Positions 1 to 10,190 of a stretch of DNA of 37,085 bases are shown here, piece after piece. Position 1 is the first letter of the stretch. Every line of letters starts with the position of its first letter. Origin of the DNA: Saccoglossus kowalevskii. Its lineage: Eukaryota > Hemichordata > Enteropneusta > Harrimaniidae. The notes beneath the pieces are model-generated. The model did not search any database and was not told the origin of the DNA. It worked only from the letters and a program-made list of their open reading frames with translations. The position numbers and the translations under genes were made by a program. Location: contig NW_003129358.1 of NCBI RefSeq assembly GCF_000003605.2, forward strand, positions 664,017 through 701,101, given 5' to 3'.

Positions 1-855
1 AACAGTATATAGTTCAGTAATCGATTCTGTAGATGCTCTTGTCATGGGTTGTGTAATTCCTTTATCAGTGATAGATGTGATATCATTAGTGGTTGTCCAG
101 TCTGCAGTTTGTTCTGTTATTGAATCAGTTTCAACAGTATACAGTTCAGTAATCCATTCTGTAGATGCTCCTGTCATGGGTTGAGTTATTCTTTGATGAG
201 TTACAGAAGGTGTATCATTAGTGGTTGTTGAGTCTGCAGTTTGTTCTATTATTGAATCCGTTTCTGCAGTATATAGTTCAGTAATCCATTCTGTGGATGC
301 TCTTGTCATGGGTTGTGTAATTCCTTGATCAGTGACAAAAGTGATATCATTAGTGGTTGTCGAGTCTTCAGTTTGTTCTGTTATTGAATCAGTTTCAGCA
401 GTATATAGTTCAGTAATCCATTCTGTAGATACTCTTGTCATGGGTTGTGTAATTTTTTGATCAGTGACAGAAGTGATATCATTAGTGGTTGTCGAGTCTG
501 CAGTTTGTTCTGTTATTGCATCAGTTTCTGCAGTATATAGTTCAGTAATCCATTCTGTAGATGCTCTTTTCATGGGTTGAGTAATTCCTGGATCAGTGAT
601 AGATGTGATATCATTAGTGGTTGTCGAGTCTGCAGTTTGTTCTGTTATTGCATCAGTTTCTGCAGTATATAGTTCAGTAATCCATTCTGTAGATGCTCTT
701 TTCATAGGTTGAGTAATTCCTGGATCAGTGAGAGAAGTTATATCATTAGTGGTTGTCGAGTCTGCAGTGTGTTCTGTTATTGATTCAGTTTCTGCAGTAT
801 ATAGTTCTGTAATCCGTGTTTCTGTCACGAGTTCAGTGAGAGAAATGACTTTATC
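1..855 (-). repeat. 132-bp (44-codon) coding tandem repeat
   Basis: Equivalent points recur at about 63, 195, 327, 459, 591 and 723, exactly 132 bases apart, so each unit encodes 44 residues and preserves frame. Units differ by only a few substitutions. The array is cut by the left window edge. Units above about 855 (to around 1500) are recognisable but shortened and diverged, suggesting that recent homogenisation acted mainly on the distal copies. Confidence 0.9.
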
Positions 856-2302
856 AGTGATTTCTTCAGTTTGTTCTGTTATTAAATCAGTTTCTATGGT
901 AAACAGTTCTGTAATCCATTGTGTAGATGCTCCAGTCATAGGTTTAATGACAAAAGTGGCTTTATCAGTAATTACTGTTTCTTCAGTTTGTTCTGTTATT
1001 GAATCGGTTTCTGTATTATACACTTTTGTTCCCCATTCTGTAAACTTTCTAGTCACAAGTTGAGTTGTCTCTTTATCAGTGGCGGAATTGACTGTCTCGT
1101 CTGCAGTTTGTTCTGTTATTGAAGTTTCTGCAGTGTAAAATCCTTCCGTCCATTCTGTTGATTTTTCTGTCATAGGTTTAATTGTATCTGTATCAGTGAC
1201 CTTATACGTGAGTGTTTCTTCTGTAGTTTGTTCTTTTTTTATTGACACAGTTTCTGTAGTATTATGTTCTGCAATCCAGTCCGTAGATGGCCCAGGCATA
1301 GTTTGAGTTGATGCTTCTTCAACAACTGAAGTAGCTTCATGAGTGATGGTCATTTCTGTGGTTTGATCAGTTATTAATACTGTTATTGTGTCTGTTGATA
1401 TTATCATCATTGGTTGAGTTGTTGCTTCATCAATAACAGAAATGGTATCATGACTGATTGTCTCATCTGACGTATGGTATGTTGGCTTAGTTCCTATGGT
1501 ATAGAGAACTTCTATCGATTTTGCAGATGTGTCAGTCATAGGTTGAGTTATTGTAAAAGTAGTTTCAGAAGGGTTTGTCGAACCAACTGTATGTTGTATT
1601 GTTGGTTCATCTGTAATAAAAATAGAGTCATCAGTGATTGTATCATCTGTTGCTTGGCTTGATGTAATAATTGCTGTTTCTATAGTATGCACATTTGTAA
1701 TCAAATCAGGAGATATTTGAATTGGTGTTGTTGTCTCATCTAAATTTGGTTTAGAGATGTTTATTTGATATGTCATTTTTTCTGTTGTTACTGTCTCACT
1801 TATTTCAATTATTGTTTGTGTTGTTTCTTCACTAGTAGCAATTTCAGAAGTAGTTGTGTTGTCATTTGTGGTGTCATTTGTTGTGTGACTTCTGTTTCTG
1901 TTGGGTGGAGTTTTGTAATAATGTCTGTAAATATTGCACTGGTACGTTCTGGCATAGCTAATGATGTCTCAGAAATTATTGTCATATCTGCAATCTGGGT
2001 TGGGAAATACATACCTGTAATCTTTTCTGTTGCTTCTTTAGTATTCAAAGTTACTTGAGAAATTGTCTCAATTTCTGTTGTTGTAAAAGTTGCAACAGAT
2101 CCATCTTCCATTTCTGCTGTAGATGCATCAGTGATTGACGAAGTTAGGTTACCGTCGACAGAGTGTGTTCTGGCAACAGTTGGTTGTATTGTTGTAATCA
2201 ATCTTTTTGGAGTAGTTGATATAGCTGTAAAAGTATAGTTTATCGTCATCATCTCGAACACATGCAGTTTTATATCAGGGTGCGTCATAGAGCAGGGGTT
2301 TT
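1..2302 (-). CDS. Thr/Ser/Glu-rich mucin-like exon of the sushi gene (partial, one frame break)
   Basis: Downstream part of the minus-strand sushi protein, running off the left edge. Read from about 2302, one frame is open to a stop at 1809-1811. A second frame is open from 1968 to base 1. Both give the same low-complexity Thr/Ser/Glu/Ile-rich, Cys-poor composition, so the coding region probably changes frame once between 1968 and 1812, as if one base were missing. The last part consists of 44-residue repeats with motifs such as STEWITELYTAETDSITEQT. Such regions are typically O-glycosylated extracellular stalks; that role is inferred. No transmembrane segment or stop is reached. The acceptor is placed after CAGAG at 2307-2303 because it gives a phase-1 junction like the upstream exons; an AG two bases earlier would give phase 2. 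The composition and repeats are clear; the exact start and frame transition are uncertain. Confidence 0.7.
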
Positions 2303-2773
2303 CTCTGTCATTGATAAGCAAACAAATTAACAACATGTTGCACGTGTTTTACCCGCAACCAAATATATGATTTTTGAGCTGACTGATTAAATGGTGTGTA
2401 ACATTTGTTCTTGGCGAGTTTTGGCACAAGAGTGATGGATTTTGTTAGCACTCCTCTAAATTGATAAGCATCTTGCTTAATGTAACAAACGTATGCAATG
2501 AAATTGACTAAGCAAGATGTTGTTTTACATAAAATATTATAAATCTTCTTTCAAATGATGGTAGAATACAACTGTACCAATCACAATGCTGATTACCACT
2601 CATATAAAATTCCCCTATCGATCATGGAATTTTACCTGCTACCTGAAAATGAATATGTTCGGCAAGCTAAAATTTTGTGTACAGGAATTATTTATGTTTA
2701 ATTATTTAATTATATTTGAATTTGGGACATCTTGCAATGAACAATATATTTATTGATTCAAGTAATTGCATAC
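2303..2773 (-). other. Intron between the candidate 30-bp exon and the Thr-rich exon
   Basis: AT-rich sequence with no sushi motif and no long ORF in either strand. If the candidate exon at 2774-2803 is not used, the intron extends to 2889. I see no repeat or regulatory signal to annotate. Confidence 0.5.
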
Positions 2774-2803
2774 CACTTGTTGAACATGTTGGAGGCGCCT
2801 CTT
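2774..2803 (-). CDS. Candidate 30-bp micro-exon of the sushi gene
   Basis: On the minus strand an acceptor (CCTTTCGTAG) is followed by exactly 30 bases and then a donor (GTATGC). Both junctions are phase 1, matching the flanking exons, so inclusion adds ten residues (about EAPPTCSTS after the split codon) between the last sushi domain and the Thr-rich region. The Pro/Thr/Ser content suits a linker. The evidence is only splice-site shape and phase; it could be an optional exon or chance. Confidence 0.35.
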
Positions 2804-2889
2804 CTACGAAAGGTTTAAGATCTTTTATTTTTTGAGTCATTGTCTAATGCGTACTTATAACATAAGTACGTACAGATTATGCATTTTAC

Positions 2890-3093
2890 CTAGTATACAT
2901 TGAGTAGACCTATCTGTCCAAGATCCATCATTGCAGAAGGAACTACCAGAACCAATTTGACCATATCCAGCATTGCAGGTGATGATGATGGCACTGCCGT
3001 GGTGATAGAGTGTTATTGTACCATTCATTGACACAACATCATTAAAGCTCACTAGTCTTGTAATACTGTTCTCTGAATATGAATGACATGGTG
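2890..3093 (-). CDS. Sushi/CCP domain exon 7 (last in the protein)
   Basis: A 204-bp phase 1-1 exon between an acceptor ending TGCGCAG and a donor GTAAAA. It encodes one complete complement-control (sushi) module: first Cys in PCHS, second in ITCNAGYG, third in SFCNDGSW with the conserved Trp, fourth in TQC. This four-Cys plus Trp pattern is the family signature; the module forms disulfides 1-3 and 2-4 and serves in extracellular binding. A long first loop (about 34 residues between Cys1 and Cys2) makes this one of the larger modules in the gene. It is followed by the candidate micro-exon or directly by the Thr-rich exon. Confidence 0.9.
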
Positions 3094-3390
3094 CTGCGCA
3101 GATAAAAACAATAGAGTTATGATTGAAATTTATTCATTCTGCCCTCTTTTCTTCATTCTTTCTTTCCTTTACCCGTACTTAAATTGGTGGTGTTGAAAGA
3201 CAAGAAATAACAAATTTTTAAATTTGTAATATCTAATTGTTTAATATGTTTCTATATTGTCGTTGAGTAGCGGGGGCGTTGTTCATTATTAATTGCGAGA
3301 ATTGTATTGATTTATTGTCATCTATTGATCAAATTGATATTTGCGATCTTTGTTTTCACTGTGTTGTGTCGTGTTATGATGTGATGTAAT
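3094..3390 (-). other. Part of the intron between sushi exons 6 and 7
   Basis: Single-copy AT-rich intron sequence next to the 51-bp array. No ORF or repeat is recognised. Confidence 0.5.
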
Positions 3391-3789
3391 ACATCTGACA
3401 CGTACTTACCAAGACAAGTCTGTAGGTCGTTATCTCATAATGCACTGACACTTACTTACCAAGACAAGTCGGCATGTCGTTATCCCATAATGCATCTGAC
3501 ACGTACTTACCAAGACAAGTCGGTATGTCGTTATCCCATAATGCATCTGACACGTACTTACCAAGACAAGTCGGTATGTCGTTATGCCATAATGCATCTG
3601 ACACGTACATACCAAGACAAATCGGTATGTCGTTATCCCATAATGCATCTGACACGTACTTACCAAGACAAGTCGGCATGTCGTTTCCCCATAATGCATC
3701 TGACACGTACTTAACAAGACAAGTCGGTATGTCGTTATCCCATAATGCATCTGACACGTACTTACCAAGACAAGTCGGTATGTCGTTAT
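3391..3789 (-). repeat. 51-bp tandem array duplicating an exon 3' end with its splice donor
   Basis: About eight copies of a 51-bp unit. Each carries the end of sushi exon 6 (encoding WDNDIPTC) and the following donor GTAAGT. Plus-strand donor complements lie at 3760-3765, 3709-3714, 3658-3663, 3607-3612, 3556-3561, 3505-3510, 3454-3459 and 3404-3409. The copy at 3709-3714 has lost the GT; the copy at 3607-3612 reads GTATGT. Because 51 is a multiple of three, the minus strand stays open from the exon through six further 17-residue units (LGKYVSDALWDNDIPTC-like) until a TAA at 3452-3454. The copy nearest 3391 is offset by one base. ORFs on the plus strand here are by-products of the periodicity. 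Confidence 0.95.
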
Positions 3790-3939
3790 CCCATTTTCCG
3801 TCGTAGCATGTAGCGGACTTACTACCTGATAACTCATAACCTTCATCGCATCTGAAAGTTATGACGCTGTATGACGTATATGGGTCCCCTAGTCCATCAT
3901 TTAACCCGTTAGCAGGCATCCCCGGATCTTCACACATAG
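3766..3939 (-). CDS. Sushi/CCP domain exon 6, with several candidate 3' ends
   Basis: A phase-1 exon after an acceptor ending GTTACAG. It encodes a full sushi module: MCEDPGMPANG, then ITFRCDEGYELSGSKSATCYDGKW, then IPTC. Cys1-Cys4 and the Trp are all present. The end given uses the first donor (GTAAGT at 3765-3760), which gives a normal-length 174-bp module. The exon runs into the 51-bp array. Use of a donor in a later copy would end the exon at 3664, 3613, 3562 or 3511, always in phase 1, adding 2 to 5 seventeen-residue units. Each unit carries one Trp and one extra Cys. Which donors are used cannot be seen from DNA. Confidence 0.9.
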
Positions 3940-4349
3940 CTGTAACGGTATTTCAACACTATTAAAATGGCGCATCTCGAGAAATCAACGTTTAATAAAC
4001 CTTCTTAAAAATGTAGTTGTTGGTTGAGAGTGGTGTTGTGAGAGGATAGAACATGTGAGTTGATAGAAATGTTTGTCTTTTCTTATATTGAAAACTTTGA
4101 ACCTACGGGTTCCTTACTTTGAAAATATGCCAGTGATTGGCTAATTTTATCAATTTCTTATTCAGGCCGAAAATACTTCCTTACAGAGCAAAAACGTTTC
4201 CTGGTTGTTAGACAGTATTATGTATAGAAATATCTCGTCAACACAGTTTGGTCGACATAAAAAAAAAAACGCCTTGGTTGCAGCACGCCAATGGTGTATA
4301 TAATCTTCTGAAAAGAGAATGAAAGAACGACAAAGACGCGGATACTTAC
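3940..4349 (-). other. Intron between sushi exons 5 and 6
   Basis: AT-rich, with a short A run at 4259-4269. No ORF continues a domain here. An open frame extends past the exon-5 donor down to 4162, but it has no sushi pattern and is treated as intron read-through. Confidence 0.6.
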
Positions 4350-4541
4350 ATAAGCACGGAGGCTGAATGCTCACAAGAGGGTACCACGAACCATCAGGTT
4401 GACACGTGATACTGTCAGGTCCAAATAAGGTTTTACCAATTGGGCAATTGAAGTACAGAACGTCATAATGTGCAAAACCCTGAACTGGTGGGGTTTTCAT
4501 CGGTGCGTCGCCATGTAGTGGCACGCCGGGCAACTCACAAC
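4350..4541 (-). CDS. Sushi/CCP domain exon 5
   Basis: A 192-bp phase 1-1 exon; acceptor ...GACTATCAG, donor GTAAGT after CTTAT. It encodes CELPGVPLHG, then LYFNCPIGKTLFGPDSITCQPDGSW, then PPC, giving the four cysteines and Trp of a sushi module. The Cys2 region has PIGK where GY is more usual, a mild divergence from the consensus. The insertion between Trp and Cys4 (YPLVSIQPP) is slightly long. Confidence 0.9.
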
Positions 4542-4555
4542 CTGATAGTCGAACA

Positions 4556-4584
4556 AATATAAATAAATAAATAAATAAATAAAT
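4556..4584. repeat. (AAAT)n microsatellite
   Basis: About seven AAAT units in the 238-bp intron between sushi exons 4 and 5, close to the acceptor of exon 5 and therefore near its branch-point region. Confidence 0.9.
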
Positions 4585-4779
4585 CGTTTGTTTGTCCGTG
4601 CGTACTATAATTTCTCATTGCATGTGCGTTTACGTAGTTCATGATTAATTTCATCAAACAAGTACTTCTCCGTGTGCCGCCAAAATTAAACTTCAGTAAA
4701 TCAATAAATTTAGTCTGTAAATCAATATGCAACACAACTACCAAACAATGCTCAAGTTATGCAAATTGAACGGCGATAC

Positions 4780-4980
4780 CTTTGCAGTGAGAGGCCGTCT
4801 GCGTCCACGCTCCATCGTTACACTGTGACATAGTCAGTCCATATAAAGTATATCCATTGTCACATGACATCGTAATTATGCTTCCGTGTATGTATACTAC
4901 GTCATCTCCACTGGTGTACTTGTCGTTTGGGTCATTGATAGTTGTAATACCATTATCTATGTCATAGTTATAGCACGGTG
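4780..4980 (-). CDS. Sushi/CCP domain exon 4
   Basis: A 201-bp phase 1-1 exon; acceptor GTCTTCACAG, donor GTATCG (weaker than the others). It encodes PCYNYDIDNG, then ITMSCDNGYTLYGLTMSQCNDGAW, then SHC. All four cysteines and the Trp are present. The Cys1-Cys2 loop contains a polar Asp/Asn-rich stretch (NDPNDKYTSGDD). Confidence 0.9.
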
Positions 4981-5542
4981 CTGTGAAGACAACGTTGTTG
5001 TCAGTTATTCTGGTATGTGTACGCACCGACGAATGACATTACAGTGCTTGACAATAATTGCACATAATGGTGGTTACATGTAGATATTATATCTGTGACT
5101 GTGTACTACGTCATTTATTCAGCTATTGCAAATATTTCCTTATCCGGTAAAGAGAATAACAGTTTGCTCGCCAATTTCCATTTGCCCTCCCCATTTTACA
5201 AAAAAATAATGGAGGAGTCTAATATGCGCATATGTATGCATTGTAATCTTGAGCATTGCAATTGGTTGGTTCTTTCATTCACGCGTTGCGCATACCGACC
5301 ATTCAAAACAAAATTACATGTGTGTCGTAGAGAGATACTGTTGCGGTGTGAGATAAGCCAATCAGAAGTTGGTGACTTATTATTGTTGGAAAATAGCGAC
5401 GCAAGAATATTCTTATGTTCGTTTGTTATTAACATATTGCATAAACACTGTCCTCTATGTTGGTTTAACTTTTAAAAATTAACTCACGTCAACAATTCGA
5501 TACAATTACGTTTGTTAAAACCATTTTTTCCGGAAAACTCAC
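4981..5542 (-). other. Intron between sushi exons 3 and 4
   Basis: No repeat or domain recognised. Overlapping plus- and minus-strand ORFs around 5095-5475 have no recognisable motif or matching splice sites and look like chance open frames. Confidence 0.5.
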
Positions 5543-5725
5543 ATAGGCATCTTGGTTGAGGATCGGACCAGTTCCCGAACGTAGAACACGTGATTTCCGA
5601 ACGTGGTGACACCGTATATCCGTCATCACAATGAAAGGTTACTATGGTACCGGCTTCGTAGTAACCGTCTCTGGGGTTGGGTGAGACCTCGCCATGGGTC
5701 GGCGGAGTAACTTGACCACATGCAA
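5543..5725 (-). CDS. Sushi/CCP domain exon 3
   Basis: A 183-bp phase 1-1 exon; acceptor CACTCTTTCAG, donor GTGAGT. It encodes ACGQVTPPTHG, then VTFHCDDGYTVSPRSEITCSTFGNWSD, then PRC. This is a textbook sushi module with four cysteines, the GY after Cys2 and the Trp between Cys3 and Cys4. It is GC-richer than its introns, as expected for a real exon. Confidence 0.93.
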
Positions 5726-6347
5726 CTGAAAGAGTGACAGGCTTCCTAAATCATTGCCAACTTAGACATGAATGTGATACAAAACAATGAAACAAACATC
5801 CGGAATAATTTCTGAAGACCCGTTTCAACCTTGTGAGATACTGCCCATTGTAAATTGCTATTTTTCTTTTATTTTTTGGACAAAAGATTTGGGCGTTTAT
5901 GCTGCGTGACACAGTGTTTTTAATTACGTCAGAAAATCGCAAAGGCTCGTTCGCATTTCTGTCATGGTGACAAACTCAGTGTAGCAGCATTCCACCAAGT
6001 GACTTATAACGACCTCAGAACTGCAGTAATTGGGTGTATAGAAATAGGGAGTACTGTTTTATAGATTATTGCACGACGAACCGGCCAGACTGAATAAAAT
6101 AAACTCGAACAATCACGTAACATTGAAACCCACAGATAGTAAAGCTATTAATATTTACCAAGATATTTATCATTTGTTTATTGGCCAACTATCAACCAAC
6201 AAGTTTGAATAGCGTTTATAATTAGTAAATATGGGAACTTCCCGAAATGTAGCGGTAGTTTCGAGATAAATGCTGACGCCAGGATTCATTTTTGTCCATA
6301 TTGTTTCTCTTCAAGAAAGCAATCAACTGTTACAAATACATGCTTAC
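5726..6347 (-). other. Intron between sushi exons 2 and 3
   Basis: AT-rich with no gene-like ORF beyond a motif-less 63-codon frame at 5751-5942. I see nothing to annotate. Confidence 0.5.
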
Positions 6348-6518
6348 GTCGACATGATGGGTTGGCACCGTCCCACATTCCATTGGTACACGTACGGGAA
6401 CTACTGCCAACCATAGTATACCCAGTGTTACAGTTAAAATTGACCGTTGTATATGACGTATATGGATAGCTTCCGTCGTGCCCGCCATTTTCTGGTGATT
6501 CAGGGTCATTACACTGTC
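6348..6518 (-). CDS. Sushi/CCP domain exon 2
   Basis: A 171-bp phase 1-1 exon; acceptor CTCGCTGCACAG, donor GTAAGC. It encodes QCNDPESPENGG, then VNFNCNTGYTMVGSSSRTCTNGMWDG, then PSC. All four cysteines and the Trp are present. It is the shortest module in the gene (57 codons). It was not in a long ATG-initiated ORF; it was found by reading the splice frame. Confidence 0.93.
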
Positions 6519-6658
6519 CTGTGCAGCGAGAGAATAATAATAATTTGATTAATAAACCGATCTTTATAATAATTGATTATATTGCGTATAATGGTTCCCG
6601 TATTTTGTTTACTTATAGATATAACCGAAATAATGTTATTCTTTGTATGTAAACTCAT

Positions 6659-6921
6659 TTAAAGCGGGAGAGTCGTCACTTGCGCACGTGCGGGTATTGA
6701 GTCTCAGGCGACGATAACAATAGTCTGATCCCCTGCCCCAATTTCAACGCTGAGGGCGGTTAAATTTTCTTAACCGCCCTCAGCGGTGAAATTGGGGCAG
6801 GGGACCAGACTACGATAACAAAACACGCAAAAAACGCAAAGTCTCATGGGTAGACGATTGTTTGTAAACGACACGCTATGCCTATCTGACGCATGCGCAG
6901 GTGACGACTCCCCCGCTTTAA
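6659..6921. mobile_element. TTAA-flanked MITE with internal foldback
   Basis: In the intron between sushi exons 1 and 2. The ends are inverted repeats beginning TTAAAGCGGG(G)GAGTCGTCAC and reading inward to TGCGCA, about 26 bases with few mismatches. TTAA lies at both ends, consistent with a TTAA target duplication. The termini resemble those of six other elements in this window (AGCG..GG..GTCGTC). There is no coding capacity, so it would be non-autonomous. A nearly perfect internal hairpin occupies 6722-6811. Confidence 0.7.
6722..6811. repeat. 42-bp inverted repeat (hairpin)
   Basis: Arms 6722-6763 and 6770-6811 are reverse complements with only about two mismatches, separated by six bases. 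The arms begin AGTCTG and end GGTTAA. A transcript through this intron could form a long stem here. Confidence 0.9.
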
Positions 6922-7223
6922 TGACGGTGACGAAATAAACAGGACGTCTTTGTTTGTAACTGACGTTTCCAGTTTCGCATGGTCGTGGTGCAAGTAACAA
7001 GGGGACTAAAAGTGTATCGGGTATTTGTGATCGTTCAACACATACATAATCTCCCGCAGACGGTAACAAATAGAGATGAGTTGAAACGATATGTGATTGG
7101 ATGCTATGGCGTTACGACAACACGTGAAGTGATGACGTGACGCAATGTGATTTGACATTTAATACAAACATATACAAATTAAAATTTAAAGTGATCTAGA
7201 TAAAATGGATTTTTTTTCCTTAC

Positions 7224-7415
7224 GCTGACACGTTGGGGTGTAGGGAATATCCGGGTCCCATCCACCGTTTGATTGACAGGTCAGTTCACTGGGACCAATC
7301 AATGAATAACCATCGTAGCAGGTAAACGTAACCGTATCATCGGTGTCATAAGGCATGTCATGTGATGTAATAGAAGCGTCCCCGGGTAGCGTCATTATGT
7401 TCGGTAAACTGCATC
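7224..7415 (-). CDS. Sushi/CCP domain exon 1
   Basis: A 192-bp phase 1-1 exon; acceptor TACATTTTCAG, donor GTAAGG. It encodes [12 protein letters not shown], then [25 protein letters not shown], then PTC. The four cysteines and the Trp are all present. It is the first sushi module after the signal-peptide exon: joining the final G of that exon (14145) to GA here makes a Gly codon and leaves the frame open. Confidence 0.92.
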
Positions 7416-9680
7416 CTGAAAATGTAATCTGTCATTAATCTGTCTTAATCCGAATACACAAGATTACGGCTTGTCAATGAGATTAGTACCACATTCATCG
7501 TTCAGTTCACATTCGAATTTCACTGTCAAGTCTAACGTGAATATTTGCAATACATAATTATTCCCATTGATCAACCGCAATTTATAACAAATAAATATAG
7601 TCTGTAAGTCGACGCCAGCTTTGTGGGAATGACATTATTGTGAGACGATAATAAGATAATAACTGCGGTAACCAAATGGAAAATCCAACGACTCATCCTT
7701 GACTTCCACATTTGATTTTAATGGTAATATTTTATTCCATACTTCAAAACAAAATTACAATGAGAAATGGTTTAACAAATTAATTACAGCAACTTGTGCA
7801 ATTTATAAAAAAGGTGGACAAAAAAACTTTTTTCTGAATGATGCTCATGATTATTTCGAGATTGGATCAATGTCCACCCGCCCCACCCCAACCCCATTCC
7901 ACCCCATTCCACCCCAATTCACCCCACTCCAACACCATTTCACCCCACTCCAACACCATTCCACCCCACTCCAACACCATTCCACCCCACTCCAACACCA
8001 TTCCACCCACCTCATCCCTGATATCGTGTACATCAGAATATCCATCCACCACACTCCAACACCATTTCACCCCACTCCAACATCATTTTACCCCACTTCA
8101 ACCCCATTCCAGCCCACTCCAACACCATTTCACCCCACTCCAACACCATTTCACCCCACTCCAACACCATTTCACCCCACGCCAACACCATTGCACCTCA
8201 CTTCAACACCATCTCACCCCACTTCAACCCCATTCCACCCCACTCCAACACCATTTCACCCCACTCCAACACCATTTCACCCCACTCCAACACCATTGCA
8301 CCCCATTCCAACACCATTCCACCCACCTCATCCCTGATATCGTGTACATCAGAATATTCATCCACCACACTCCAACCCCATTCCACCCCACTCCAACACC
8401 ATTTCACCCCACTCCAACATCATTTCACCCCACTCCAACACCATTTCACCCCACGCCAACACCATTGCACCTCACTTCAACACCATTTCACCCCACTCCA
8501 ACACCATTGCACCGGCCCCATTCCTGATATCGTGTACATCAGAATATCCATCCACCACACTTCAACACCTTTTCACCCCACGCCAACACCATTTCACCTC
8601 ACTTCAACCCCATTCCACCCCACTCCAACACCATTTCACCCCACTCCAACACCATTTCACCCCACTCCAACACCATTTCACTCCACGCCAACACCATTGC
8701 ACCTCACTTCAACACCATTTCACCCCACTCCAACACCATTTCATCCCACTTCAACACCATTCCACCCCACTCCAACACCATTTCACCCCACTCCAACACC
8801 ATTTCACCCCACTCCAACACCATTTCACCCCACGCCAACACCATTGCACCTCACTTCAACACCATTTCACCCCACTCCAACACCATTTCATCCCACTTCA
8901 ACACCATTCCACTCCAATCCAACACCATTTCACCCCACTGGAACACCATTTCACCCCACTCCAACACCATTTCACCCACTCCAACACCATTTCACCCCAC
9001 TCCAACTCCATTTCACCCCACTTCAACACCATTCCACCCCACTCCAACACCATTTCACCCCACTGGAACACCATTTCACCCCACTCCAACACCATTTCAC
9101 CCCACTCCAACACCATTTCACCCCACTCCAACACCATTTCACCCCACTCCAACACCATTTCACCCCACGCCAACACCATTGCACCTCACTACAACACCAT
9201 TTCACCCCACTCCAACACCATTCCACCCACCTCATCCCTGATATCGTGTACATCAGAATATCCACCCACCTCACTCCAACCCCATTCCACCCCACTCCAA
9301 CACCATTCCACCCCACTCCAACACCATTTCACCCCACGCCAACACCATTGCACCTCACTTCAACACCATTTCACCCCACGCCAACACCATTGCACCTCAC
9401 TTCAACCCCATTTCACCCCACTCCAACACCATTTCACCCCACGCCAACACCATTGCACCTCACTTCAACACCATTTCACCCCACTCCAACATCATTCCAC
9501 CCACCTCATCCCTGATATCGTGTACATCAGAATATTCATCCACCCCACTCCAACACCATTTCACCCCACTCCAACACCATTTCACCCCACTTCAACACCA
9601 TTCCACCCCACTCCAACACCATTTCACCCCACTCCAACACCATTGCACCCCACTCCAACACCATTGCACCCAGCCCCATT

Positions 9681-10190
9681 CCTGATATCGTGTACATCAG
9701 AATATTCATCCACCCCACTTCAACACCATTTCACCCCACTCCAACACCATTTCACCCCACTTCAACACCATGCCACCCCACTCCAACACCATTTCACCCC
9801 ACTCCAACACCATTTCACCCCACTCCAACACCATTGCACCCCGCCCCATTCCTGATATCGTGTACATCAGAATATCCATCCACCACACTCCAACACCATT
9901 TCACCACACTCCAACACCATTTCACCCCACTTCAATACCATTCCACCCCACTCCAACACCATTTCACCCCACTCCAACACCATTGCACCCCACTCCAACA
10001 CCATTGCACCCAGCCCCATTCCTGATATCGTGTACATCAGAATATTCATCCACCCCACTTCAACACCATTTCACCCCACTCCAACACCATTTCACCCCAC
10101 TTCAACACCATTCCACCCCACTCCAACACCATTTCACCCCACTCCAACACCATTTCACCCCACTCCAACACCATTGCACCCCGCCCCATT
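9681..10190. repeat. 170-bp higher-order repeats within the minisatellite
   Basis: The spacer start CCTGATATCG recurs at 9681, 9851, 10021 and 10191, exactly 170 bases apart. Alternate blocks resemble each other more closely than neighbours do (for example 9690 onward versus 10030 onward), indicating a 340-bp duplication. Confidence 0.85.

Noticed and set aside
728-1063. Plus-strand ORF rich in SVISSVCSV
   Set aside because: Antisense shadow of the Thr-rich coding repeats.
3474-3806. Plus-strand ORFs with SHNASDTYLPRQVGM repeats
   Set aside because: Shadow frames of the 51-bp array. The minus strand carries the sushi exon and splice signals.
7481-7550. Minus-strand sushi-like fragment VKFECELNDECG upstream of sushi exon 1
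   Set aside because: It lacks the Trp and the later cysteines, and no donor in matching phase follows; the resemblance is probably chance.
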